Shown here: positions 31,072 to 40,597 of the stretch, one piece after another | Layout: each line of letters starts with the position of its first letter | Position numbering within the stretch: the first letter of the stretch is position 1 | Source of the DNA: Lolium rigidum | Taxonomy: Eukaryota; Streptophyta; Magnoliopsida; Poales; Poaceae | DNA: 64,000 nucleotides | Direction: 5' to 3' | Assembly (NCBI RefSeq): GCF_022539505.1 | Contig: NC_061511.1 | Coordinates: 38,615,144-38,679,143, forward strand | Program-made: the position numbers and the translations under genes | The notes under the pieces: model-generated | Seen by the model: only the letters and a program-made list of their open reading frames with translations | Databases searched by the model: none | What the model was told of the DNA's origin: nothing

Positions 31072-31281
31072 GCCTTTAGTCGCGGCTGGCCGTAAGAACC
31101 GCGACTAAAGGTCCTCCGCCCGGCGCTCGCCTGCCGCCCACGTGGACGGGCCTTTAGTCGCGGTTCGTAAGGAACCGCGACTAAAGGGGGGGGCCTTTAG
31201 TCGCGCATAATTGGTCGCGGTTGCGCAACCGCGACTAATGGCAGTTGCGAACCGCGACCAATGGCCGTTTTTCTACCAGTG
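31072..31281. repeat. Subterminal palindromes and terminus of CACTA I, right side
   Basis: Hairpins built from CTTTAGTCGCGG arms occur at about 31074-31110 and 31151-31188, then a TTGGTCGCGGTTGCGCAACC-type palindrome near 31211-31240. The element ends at 31281 with the inverted CACTGGTAG terminus. Confidence 0.88.
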
Positions 31282-31284
31282 TGG

Positions 31285-32403
31285 ATCCGACAAACTAGAA
31301 TGGGAGATAATAAATAAATACAATTGGATTTAGCACACAATATTCAAAATTGAAGTCTTATGAGATAACCGACATTATGTAATTGTGTAGTGACAAAAGG
31401 TAATTTGTAGCAATTAGGTTCATATAAATCTGTATAAAGTCGAAAAATAACTGATTATGAAACAATGAGGCATCTCAATTAGTACTACAGTATCTATAGC
31501 TGATAGCTATACTTTTGTTACATGAATGTTGAACTCGCAGGATTAGCAACCTGCAAGTGGATTAAGTTTACGGATGTATGCTTGGATTAATCGCTGGATC
31601 GGGAGCATGCAGATGCAAATCGTACACCACAAATAGAGCCACTACCTCAAGCATGCTCCCTGTCTGATGTATGCCACATCGGTGAGAAACGACGTTTCTG
31701 CTGCTCAACCGCGCGTCCACCCCTTGGTCAAGCCTCGCTTCCAAGAGCAGGGACTCGCAAGCATTGAAGGTGAACGGGAAAGAAAATTAATTGGGTTCAG
31801 CCGACTGACTGGTAGAGATGAGAAAGGGAACTTTCTCTTGCTTTTCAGAAGAGAAATGAACACATGAGTGTGGCTAAGACCATTATTTAGTCTGATAGTC
31901 GTCGCTAAGAGACAGGATATTGATATTTTACTTGGTATACAAGAAGCTTGTAGTGAATAAACAAGTTGGGAATGAATGGGGTGCTTAAAACCCATATATG
32001 AGTATTGTTTACGAAAAAATCACCGTACCAGCATAAATAAGCTAGGTATGTGTTAAAAAATTAATCAAATGACTAAATATGGCTAAAGGAAAATAGCATC
32101 AAATTCCTACATGGATCCAAAGTAATATTTTGGGTTGAACTTAACTCGGTCCTGAATTAAGGGCTCGGTGTGATATTTTGTTCGACGCAAAGTATTACGA
32201 AAATGAAACAAAACTCTATAAAAAAAGTTTAAGTCACATGATCTATGTGAACTTGACAAACAAAATGTGACATAAAACATCTAAGATCATAAAAAACCTA
32301 AAATTTATCGTAATAAAAAACTGAATCTGAATTCTAAAAATGTGAAAACAAATTAATGTCTATATAAAATCTAGCCGCGCAAATGCGCGGGTAACATTGC
32401 TAG
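31285..32403 (+). mobile_element. Helitron 3' end; 5' end not located
   Basis: At 32375-32390 the sequence CCGCGCAAATGCGCGG forms a 6-7 bp stem with a short loop. After 9 further bases comes CTAG at 32400-32403, followed by T. A short GC hairpin 10-12 bp before CTAR, with a T after it, is the hallmark of plant Helitron 3' ends. Helitrons make no target duplication and start with TC after a host A. Several ATC sites lie to the left and the true start could not be chosen, so the left limit given is only the end of the CACTA. No Rep/helicase coding is seen. Confidence 0.6.
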
Positions 32404-33087
32404 TTCATATAATTAAAGAGGTAGAATGATGGTGGTGGTGGTCAATTTGGGGAAAGTTTGCAAGATTTCAAAATGGAGATCATCTTCTCTTTGTTTCAAT
32501 GTCTCAACTTGTCAACTCTTTTCTGGTCAACCTGGTCAGAGTCAGCACTGGTGGTCAACACCAAAAAGGTTCACCTTGACATGGTCTTGGATGAGGTGGC
32601 AAGTGTTGACCGAGGGTGGTTTAAGAAAAGTCAAAACCAGGGGTGCAAAGTGGGGAAGATATTATAAAATGGTCAAATGACCATTATCATATGTATGTTG
32701 GATTTGAAAATTTCTTTGATTTGAATTGGGTTTCTTTGATGCAAAAGGGTGTGTTATTGATATATATGTGTTTTACAAACAATGGCACAAGCAATTGAGG
32801 CCTTGTTTGATGATTTGCAAAAATTGGCTAAATGTGTATGAGAGGGAAAATGGGATTCTTTTCCATTTCTTTTATTTCTCTCAAACTAGGGTTTGGTGAT
32901 CTTGATTTAGGGTTTAAGCATAATAGAACACAATCAAACACTCATCATGGCAATGGCATAAAAGAATGCACATTATGCATAAAACTATATGTAACACTAT
33001 ATGCATAAAAAGTTTTTGTTAGATGTGAAATTTGAGTATTTAAAATTCTCTCTCTTTATTCATTTGGTTGAAACTTGGGATGTTACA
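32404..33087 (-). repeat. Probable LTR or LTR fragment ending GGGATGTTACA
   Basis: The right end at 33087 reads TGTAACATCCCAAGTTTC on the minus strand, a common start of grass Ty3/gypsy LTRs. No partner LTR, primer site or polypurine tract was identified in the window. The left limit is uncertain, and two overlapping frames at 32426-32680 are not convincing genes. Confidence 0.35.
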
Positions 33088-33535
33088 TAGCACTAGGATG
33101 CCGACCATGTATTCCCCCGGCCCCGATGTCGGTCGCATCCCCACCGTTAGCGCGGCACCTCACGTGCTGATGTTCCCGATCACCGGGAGCCGTGGTGAAG
33201 GGTAGCCGCCTTCGCTTCGTATCTGGTGGAACTGGTCCGAACATACCAGTTCAGTTGATGATGAAGATTAATTGTCGATTAAATCTTTAAATAATAGGTT
33301 ACCTGTTTTGTGCAAGTGATTACAACAAAATGTGGTGTTTTCTGCAAAAAACAAACCCATATCCGTGCAAAAATGTCACCAACATGTGGTGCTATCTTCT
33401 ATTTCCTCAGGCCGTGAAGCTGTGCAAGCCTTGAAAATTTACCGTGGAGCAGTGCAGTTGTGCAAACAAATCAGGAGTATTGGATCGACTTTATCGATGG
33501 TCTCAAACAAAACTTATGCAATATATGAACATGTA
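33088..33535. other. Unassigned intergenic sequence
   Basis: A short GC-rich stretch (33100-33200) is followed by AT-rich sequence. No domain or repeat boundary was recognised. Confidence 0.4.
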
Positions 33536-33600
33536 TTTCCTCTATTCACTAATATAAGATGTTTTAGACACTTTTAAAATAGACTACATACAAAACAAAA
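33536..33600. mobile_element. Stowaway-like MITE fragment
   Basis: ATTTCCTCTATTCACTAATA followed by AAGATGTTTTAGACAC and AGACTACATAC resembles the end of a common Triticeae Stowaway family whose standard start is CTCCCTCCGTTCACT. The first bases and the opposite end are missing or changed. Confidence 0.45.
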
Positions 33601-33649
33601 TAAATGAACCGACACGCTCAAAATAAACTAGATACAAGTAAAAATAAGT

Positions 33650-36600
33650 CTTTTTTCAATAAAGGGCACTTTATTACTTTTGAAGCAAAAGAACCCAGCC
33701 TCTGCATAGCTAGGATGCACACAACTGTAACCGTACAGGTATTACCACCACGAATTAGTAAGAGTATAAGAAATCAATACTGTGTGAGAATACAAGACGG
33801 ACATAAAGTCTAAGCCGGAGGACCTAGACGAGCGTCACGCTGCCATCCATGTTGGGGAAAAATATCCCTCGCCGTATCCTCCAATCGTGTAGACACCTCC
33901 ATAAAGAGGTCGCGATGTTTCACCCGTTGAAGAGGCAACCATGAACATAGAGTAGCCGCGCACCGTTATATGACCTGCATGAGATTAGAAGATACATTGT
34001 TAAAAACCTTATCATTTCTACATAGACATAACAATCAAATAATAGCAATCGCTCCCATCCTAATAAGACGCGTAAACCTGGTATCCACACCATTGAGCCA
34101 GTTGCCGAAATATTCGCAACACTACATGGTGGGTATAAGGTAGAACCTATCTGGATGGCTGACCATATAGATCTAGCTAATTTACACTGGAAGAATAAGT
34201 GTTTTATAGTCTCATCGTGATGACAAAAGACACACTTCTTACTTCCGTGCCAATTGCGTTTAGCAAGGTTATCCTTGGTGAGGATGACTCCTCGACGAAG
34301 ATACCACGTAAATACTTTTATTTTGAGTGGTATCTTGATCTTCCAAATTTTTGAATTATTATCAATAGGAATATCCGACTGGATAAGCGTATTGTACATA
34401 GAAGCCACCGAGAATGAACCATTCCCAGTAAGGTTCCAGCGAAACTCATCTCACCAATGCGATAGATGTACCCAATCTAGTCGCTGTAGCAAGTGATTCC
34501 ATGAATCCTACCTGGGTCCAATTAGGCTTCTTCTGAACGCCATATTTGGTGGGAAAGTTTCCAACACCCTAGCGATAGGATCGCCCTTATGACACACAAT
34601 ATTGTACAATGCCGGATATTTTTCTCTAAGTGTGGCATTACCTAGCCATTTATCCTCCTAGAAACAAATTTCCGACTCATCCCTAATAGAGAAAGTTCCA
34701 TATGAAAAGAAGAATCTCTTCGTTGCCATAAGACCAGCCCAGGAATGCGAATTCCCAGACTTCCAATAGACCTGGGATAACGCCTTCGAGCCAATATACT
34801 TCCTCCTTAGTAATGTTTTCCAAATGCCATCCTCGGTAAGTAGATTGAATATCCATTTATCAAGTAAGGCCCTATTCTTAACTTGGAGGTCTTGAATTCC
34901 AAGACCACCATGCTCTTTAGAGCGGCAAAGCACATTCCATCTACCCAGACGGTATTTACGATTTTCACTATCCCCTTACCAGAAAAATCTTGATCAGAAA
35001 TAATTCAATCGTTTTAAGACTCCTTTAGGTAGCTGGAAGAAAGATATCATATACAATACCATATTGCTTAATACTGCATTAATAAGAACTAATCTTCCGC
35101 CTAGGGATAGTACTTTGCCTTTCCAACTATATAATCTAATTTGTAATCTTTCCTCCACCAATTTCCATTCAGCATTGGTAAGTCTTCGATAATGTATCGG
35201 TATTCCCAAGTAGTTGATAGGAAATTAGCCTTGTCCGCAGCCAAATAAATCAGCATACATAGCAAAATGATCTTAGGCCTCGCTAAAACAAAACAACTCA
35301 CTCTTATGGAAATTAATTTTCAGACCCGATAATTGCTCGAATGCTGAAAGAATCAACTTCAGGGTTCTAACCTCTTCGACGTCATGTTCCATAAAAAGAA
35401 TTGTGTCATCGGCATATTGAAGAATGGACAGCCCGCCATCCACTAGATGGGGAACAACCCCTTCAATTTGGCCTCCAGAGTTTGCGCGTTCAACCATGAT
35501 AGCGACCATATCCGCCACTATATTAAATAGCATTGGCGATAATGGATCACCTTGTCTTAGTCCCATCTTGGTTTTTAAGTATTTACCAACATCGTCATTG
35601 ACTTTAATGGCAACACTTCCTCCCGAGACAAAACTATGAATTAGAGTGTGCCACTCTTCAGAAAAACCTTTCATTCTGAGAGTTTGTTGCAAGAAAGACC
35701 ACTTCACCTTTTCATAGGATTTTTCGAAGTCAATCTTTAATAAAACCCCATTCAACTTCTTCTGATGTAGTTCGTGAGCTATTTCATGAAGGACAACCAC
35801 CCCATCAAGGATGTTACACCCTTGCATAAAAGCAGTTTGTGAAGGTCGAACTACATGGTCAACCACCGTGTTTAGCCTAATTGTGGCAACCTTAGTGAAA
35901 ATTTTAGAGCTAACATTAAGGAGGCAGATAGGTCGATATTGTTGAATCCTTTATGCTTCATTAACCTTATCCAGTAAAATAATCTCACCAAAGTTTAGGC
36001 GAAACAACTCTAGTTGTCCAGCATGAAGATCAGCGAACAAATCTAGAAGATCGGACTTGATGACATCCCAAAAAGACTGATAAAACTCAGCAGGGAAGCC
36101 ATCAGGGCCCGGGGCTTTGTTGTGTTCCATTTGGGAAACCGTCTTTCTTATTTTGTCCTCAGAATAAGGCACAGTAAGGAAGTTATTTTCCTCATCAGAA
36201 ACTTGTGGAACATCATCTGTTCTAGACTCATCCAGAGAGAAGTTTCCTTCCACTGGTGCACCGAACAGACCTTTATAATAATTTGTAATATACGACTTAA
36301 GTTGATCATGACCTTCAATCGTACCCTCTTCTTGTACCAGAGAACGACTAAGTTTCTTCCTATGCCTGCCGTTGGCAACACTATGAGAGTATCTTGTATT
36401 CGAATCTCCTTCAAGAATAAATTGGACTTTGGATCATTGGTACCATTTAAGCTCCTCTTCTCGCAGAAATTTTGTTATATCCGCATTGGATTTGCTTTTT
36501 AGCTCAATCTTCTACGCGGATAAAGATGAACTTATGCAATAGACTCGAGATCATCTATGATAGATGTAAGTCGTTGTTTTTCTTTCTTAAGTAAACCTGT

Positions 36601-37800
36601 TGTATGACAAGCCCAACCAGACAGGTGTTTGCGTAAGGCGCACATTTTGTTGTTCCACCTCTGTATCGGGGAGCTATAAGCGACAGGCATTTCCCAAATC
36701 CTTTTAACCATATCCTGAAAACCTTCCTGTTATAACCATCCGAGTTCAAACTTAAATCGGCGGGTAGACGGTGGTCTAGGAATTCCAGGGGTCAATAGGA
36801 TGGGAGCATGATCCGAAAAACCTACAATACGTTCTAGAGCATGTATTGTGATCATTGAAAATTTCAATTCCCAGTCGGTGTCCATCAGTACACGATCTAG
36901 TTTATCATATGTGGGTTCCAGAAGACTATTTGCCAAAGTAAACTATCTTCCAACCATTGACACCTCTCGTAAATCCAAACTGTCAATGAATGCATTGAAT
37001 AGAAACGGCCAGCCAATGATTGTCAAATCTGCCTCTACTCTTCTCGAATGGAAATCTCACCAAATTGAAATCCCGCCTATGAGTATAGGATACGGGTTAT
37101 CTTTTCCAAGATTAACCAATTCACGAACGAAGACAGCCTTGGAATCCTCCTGGGTAGCATCGTACACGGCGACAAAACTCCAAATGAAGTCGTCATCTCG
37201 ATTTCTAATGTGAAAATTAACGTGGAATTCCCCCATAATGCGCTAACACCTCCATCGTGTCTTATCTGACACAGAGTAAGATACCCTCGGATCTACCACG
37301 GGGTGAACTAGATATCCACGTAAAGTCAATACCACCAGATATGCGGCTAAGTAGACTTTGCGAGAAATCCCGTCTCCCTGTCTCAGAAATAGCCAAAAAA
37401 CCAAATTATGATCCCTAATGCAATCAGCAAAATGCAAATGTTTAGCCAAATCACCAAGACCTCTTCTATTCGCAACATGCCATTTATTGGGAAATAATGG
37501 GGGATTTGGAAAATTTTGACCATTTCTGTGGCTTTTTGTTAGAGGAAGATTTGGATTTCTGGCGAGATGTCTTTAACTCATATAAAGAGTACATGTCTTC
37601 CTCATCCAAACTCACCTCCGACGCTTCACCCACAAGATGAGAAAGAAGCCGACCATATGGTGTGGCAATCGGTTCCTCCTCATCCAAATAGGTGGAGTCC
37701 AACACGATCGAAGCTTTAGGAATAACCGTAGTACGATCAAATTCCATATGCCTCAAGACCCTAGTCGAAACAGAAACTTCTTTTTTATTACTATCCAGTT
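33650..37800 (-). pseudogene. L1-type LINE, minus strand, broken by many stops
   Basis: On the minus strand the parts occur in the correct order. An acidic pre-domain (37756-37484, starting MRHMEFDRTT) comes first. An endonuclease follows, with traces from about 37480 (NRRGLGDLAKH) to the conserved GFSDHAPILL near 36810. Then comes the reverse transcriptase: NKAPGPDGFPAEFYQSFW (about 36110), PSQTAFMQGCNILDG (about 35840), GLRQGDPLSPMLFN (about 35550), LQYADDTILFM (about 35420). The thumb follows with SLGGRLVLINAVLSN (about 35090) and HGGLGIQDLQVKNRAL (about 34900). Last is the zinc finger CVFCHHDETIKHLFFQCKLA (about 34210). The 3' untranslated region ends in a T-run at 33651-33656, the poly(A). 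At least six frame breaks make it inactive. EN and RT motif residues themselves are kept. Confidence 0.9.
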
Positions 37801-37869
37801 TAATGCCTAAACTATTGAGCTTAGATGATATAACCGGAGACGAAAAGGAAAGAAAATACTAAACCTAAA

Positions 37870-37912
37870 AAATTCTTAAACGTCTTATAAAGCAAGACGT
37901 ACGGAGGGAGTA
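37870..37912. mobile_element. Stowaway-like MITE end
   Basis: CTTATAAAGCAAGACGTACGGAGGGAGTA is the inverted end of a Stowaway element (CTCCCTCCGTACGTCTTG on the minus strand) followed by TA. The other end was not found, probably lost at the LINE junction. Confidence 0.6.
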
Positions 37913-38334
37913 GAATGTTAAGCACGTCGACTCCCTTGCAACAGTACTTGACATTTTCGTACCCGATGCAAGCTAAGAAATTGCTACTCATTTCGGCCCT
38001 AATTATTCGACGCAATCATATACTATGTGCACTACAAGTGCACTCCTGAGCCACGTTAATTAATTTAGGAGTAAATTTCAGTTTTTACCCTTTAGTTTCA
38101 CATTTTCGACACCATTTACCCCATTTAACAATTTTTCATTCATATTACCCCATTAGCAAAAAGTTTTGGCAGTTTTTATCCTTTTAAAAATCTGAGAGCC
38201 ATATGGTAGGTGATTTTAGCTGCTACTTACACTAGCATGCGGCATCACTCAGTTTCGCCCAAGGTTGTTAGACGTACGTGCACACTACTTTGATGCAGAA
38301 ATCGATGACGCACACTACCACTACTAGGGAAAGG

Positions 38335-38670
38335 CTTACCGCCGGCGCCTTCGCATTCGCCGGCGATCACCTCGCCGGTGGTAATGACTCATCGCCGGCG
38401 CCTTCCAATTCGCCGGTGGTAAGTGGCCGTTACCGCCGGCGTTTTACCCAATTCGCCGGGGGTAAGTATTTCCGCCGGCGCTTTCCCATCTCGCCAGGGG
38501 CATCAGGTCGTTACTGCCGGCGCTTCCCATTTCACCAGCGGTAATATTAACAGGAGCTTCAGGTCCTTACCGCCGGCGCTTCCCATTTCGCCAGCGGTAA
38601 CACTAACAGGAGCATCAGGCTGTTACCGCCGGCGCCTTCCCATTTCGCCAGCGGTAATATTAACAGGAGC
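38335..38670. repeat. Subterminal GC-rich repeats of CACTA II, left
   Basis: At least six variants of TTACCGCCGGCGCTTCCCAT and TTCGCCRGYGGTAA alternate in opposite orientations. These are the expected binding sites for the element's own proteins near the end. Confidence 0.9.
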
Positions 38671-38940
38671 AAAAATAAAAACTCAAATTAGACAACATAT
38701 ATACATCAGAATTCATAGCATATACACAGAATATATAGGCAAATAGCAGAATGACAGCAAGATATACATCATTAGCAAGATACACATCATCGGCAATGAT
38801 ACACATCATTAGAAAGTCCCCAAATGTCCATAACATGCATGCATGCATCAATAACATAAGTGTCGACCATATGGTTCAAACATCACGACTCGAAGTAGCA
38901 CATATTACACAAATACATATAAGTCCAGTCGACGACCTAG

Positions 38941-39183
38941 CTAAACAACAATGACATAGTAAACTAGAGAGGCGGTGGCGGCAAGCATCATCGCGATGAA
39001 AGGGGTCATCCACATCTCCCTCCTCTGTCCCGCTCGAAAGTTGGCGTATCGAGCTTCCGCCTCCTCCAAAGTGGTGTACCCCTTGTAACTGTTGCCGCTG
39101 AAACAGTGGACCTGCCTCCTACAGTATTCCCAGTCCTCGTAGACTCCAGAAACCCTGCCGTGGTAGACGACATAGTACGTCAT
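38941..39183 (-). CDS. 80-residue protein: RNase H1-type hybrid-binding domain plus C-terminal membrane segment
   Basis: The product starts MTYYVVYHGRVSGVYEDW, continues CRRQVHCFSGNSYKGYTTLE and EAEARYANF, and ends in a hydrophobic helix, MTPFIAMMLAATASLVYYVI. The first 50 residues have the pattern of the RNase H1 N-terminal domain (Pfam Cauli_VI), which binds RNA/DNA hybrids or double-stranded RNA: YYVV..G...GVY..W..C..QV..F.G..YK.Y.T..EA. The RNase catalytic domain is absent. The ATG directly follows TTTTTTCTGTGTTTGCATAG, which looks like a splice acceptor, so an upstream exon is possible. It lies inside CACTA II on the same strand as the transposase. No frame damage is visible. Function in the element is unknown; it could be a captured host exon. 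Confidence 0.75.
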   Translation of the reverse strand: MTYYVVYHGRVSGVYEDWEYCRRQVHCFSGNSYKGYTTLEEAEARYANFRAGQRREMWMTPFIAMMLAATASLVYYVIVV

Positions 39184-39506
39184 CTATGCAAACACAGAAA
39201 AAAGAAATGTAAGTTGTTAGTACATTAGTAGAGAGAGATATAACATAGAGTAGTGCAAAGAAAAATCATGGAAATTACTTGGCATGACTAAATACTGCAG
39301 TGGCCGAGGGAAACTTAGGTTATTCATCAATCCAGAATTGCAAAATAAATACTGTAGTCTACTCTCTAAGCAAATACGTACTGCTCTTCAACCCTAGGCA
39401 TGACTAAACCGTGCGATTCCTAACCTAAAGGCCATCCATGATTGCTAGCTCTGTAGCTAGCATTACATGGGCATTCTACAGTTTTGGATAATTGGATTGG
39501 ATAATC
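39184..39506. other. Non-coding interior of CACTA II
   Basis: AT-rich sequence upstream of the small minus-strand ORF. It would be intron or leader if that ORF has an upstream exon. Nothing else recognised. Confidence 0.4.
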
Positions 39507-40220
39507 TCATTTCAGAGTCAAGAAATACAAGGTACCAAGATCAACAGGTAGAACTCTACCAGCAACAAGTGGACAGTACAAATCCAACAAGTAGTAGCCG
39601 AGGTTGCACACCACTGGTCTGTTGAGAGAGGACGCTGGCGAGATGACAGCGTAGCAGAAGGAGGAGGAGACAACGACGGCGACGGTGCCTTCCCCTGCTG
39701 GATGCCTCGCTGCGGATCGAGGAATGGGGCAAGGTGAGGAACGAAGGCGGATCGAGGAACGGGACAAGGGAGAGAGGAAGGTAGGGGAAAGGGGCGCACC
39801 TGCGGTGGAGGGATCGACGGCGGCAGCAGACGAGCTTGAGGTTGATGTCGATGGCGGTGGTCTGGGGGAGGCGGCGACGGCGGATCGATGACGGTGGAAG
39901 GAGATGCGTGCGGTGGGGGATTTGGGGGAGGCGGTGACGGCGGATCGACGACGACGGCAGGAAGGAGATGCGTGCGGTGGGGGATTTGGGGGAGGCGGCG
40001 ACGGTGGATCGACGACGGCGGCAGGGGATTTGCGGGAGGCGGCGACGGCGGCGGGTCGATTTGGGGGGAACAACGCGCGGCCAACAAACGACTAAGTCGT
40101 GCATGCTTTACCCCCGGCGTTTTGCCGTAAACGCCGGCGGTGACATTTGAGCCACTAACATGTGGGCCCAAGTGCATTTACCACCGGCGAAATCGACCAA
40201 TTCGCCGGGGATAACAGGTG
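39507..40220. repeat. GC-rich block with 60-70 bp repeats in CACTA II
   Basis: The unit GAAGGAGATGCGTGCGGTGG followed by GGATTTGGGGGAGGCG occurs at 39897 and 39961, and shorter GGAGGCGGCGACGGYGGATC units surround it. The repeat opens frames of 180-220 codons in three minus-strand phases and 60-80 in plus phases; no single frame stands out. The right edge (40108-40215) carries further CCGGCG subterminal-type repeats. It may include a first exon of the small ORF, but this cannot be shown. Confidence 0.6.
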
Positions 40221-40264
40221 ACACCATTAATTCTATAAACCAGGTTCATTATACAAAAAACGAT

Positions 40265-40352
40265 TCGCTAATGCAGTGGTTCCAGTCAGTTCTGCACAGC
40301 CGAAGCACCCAGGGTTCGAATCCCTGTGGGTGCAAAAAAGGCACCCTTTTTT
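40265..40352 (+). ncRNA. tRNA-like/SINE-like sequence with Pol III A and B boxes
   Basis: TAATGCAGTGG at 40269-40279 resembles the A box (TRGCNNAGTGG). GGTTCGAATCC at 40313-40323 is a perfect B box (GGTTCGANTCC), 33 bases further on. The B box lies in the loop of a strong hairpin, GCACCCAGGG / CCCTGTGGGTGC at 40305-40333, as in a T-arm. A T6 run near 40348-40353 could end a transcript. No complete acceptor stem or anticodon arm can be folded, so it is not a functional tRNA. It may be a tRNA-derived fragment captured by CACTA II. Confidence 0.4.
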
Positions 40353-40597
40353 ATTTTCTTAAGACCTTTTTTATTGTTTCTAGTTATTTAGATAAATTGT
40401 GAAGTCCTTTGGCAACATCTGATAAAATAAACCAATGAAGGATAAATTGCAAGACATAAATTTATGATTTTAATTCTTGAATGACTTCAAAGTCCTTTCG
40501 GCGATATCCGATAAAAAACCAAGACATAAATTTAGGATACACTTGAGAAGGACAAATGATTGTTCGAGAGATAATTATTAGAAATACACAAATGACT

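Larger units (their letters stand above)
24977..31281 (+). mobile_element. CACTA (En/Spm) transposon I; right end certain, left end not found
   Basis: The right end at 31281 reads, on the minus strand, CACTGGTAGAAAAACGGCC, a CACTA-superfamily terminus, preceded inward by palindromic TAGTCGCGGTT repeats (31072-31262). The same palindromes recur at 25711-25861, and a related CTTTAGTCCCGGCTGG hairpin lies at about 24980-25017. Between them lie an AT-rich tandem array, GC-rich leader-like DNA and transposase-type coding remnants on the plus strand (26983-30822). The left CACTG terminus is not visible and may lie in the assembly gap or be lost. TGG at 31282-31284 could be the right copy of the 3-bp duplication. 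Confidence 0.8.

Noticed and set aside
39507..40177. Overlapping minus-strand frames of 182-219 codons rich in Pro, Ser and Arg
   Set aside because: Three phases are open at once over a GC-rich repeat inside CACTA II; this indicates low complexity, not a gene.
40265..40352. Functional tRNA gene
   Set aside because: The A and B boxes are good but no acceptor stem or anticodon arm can be drawn.
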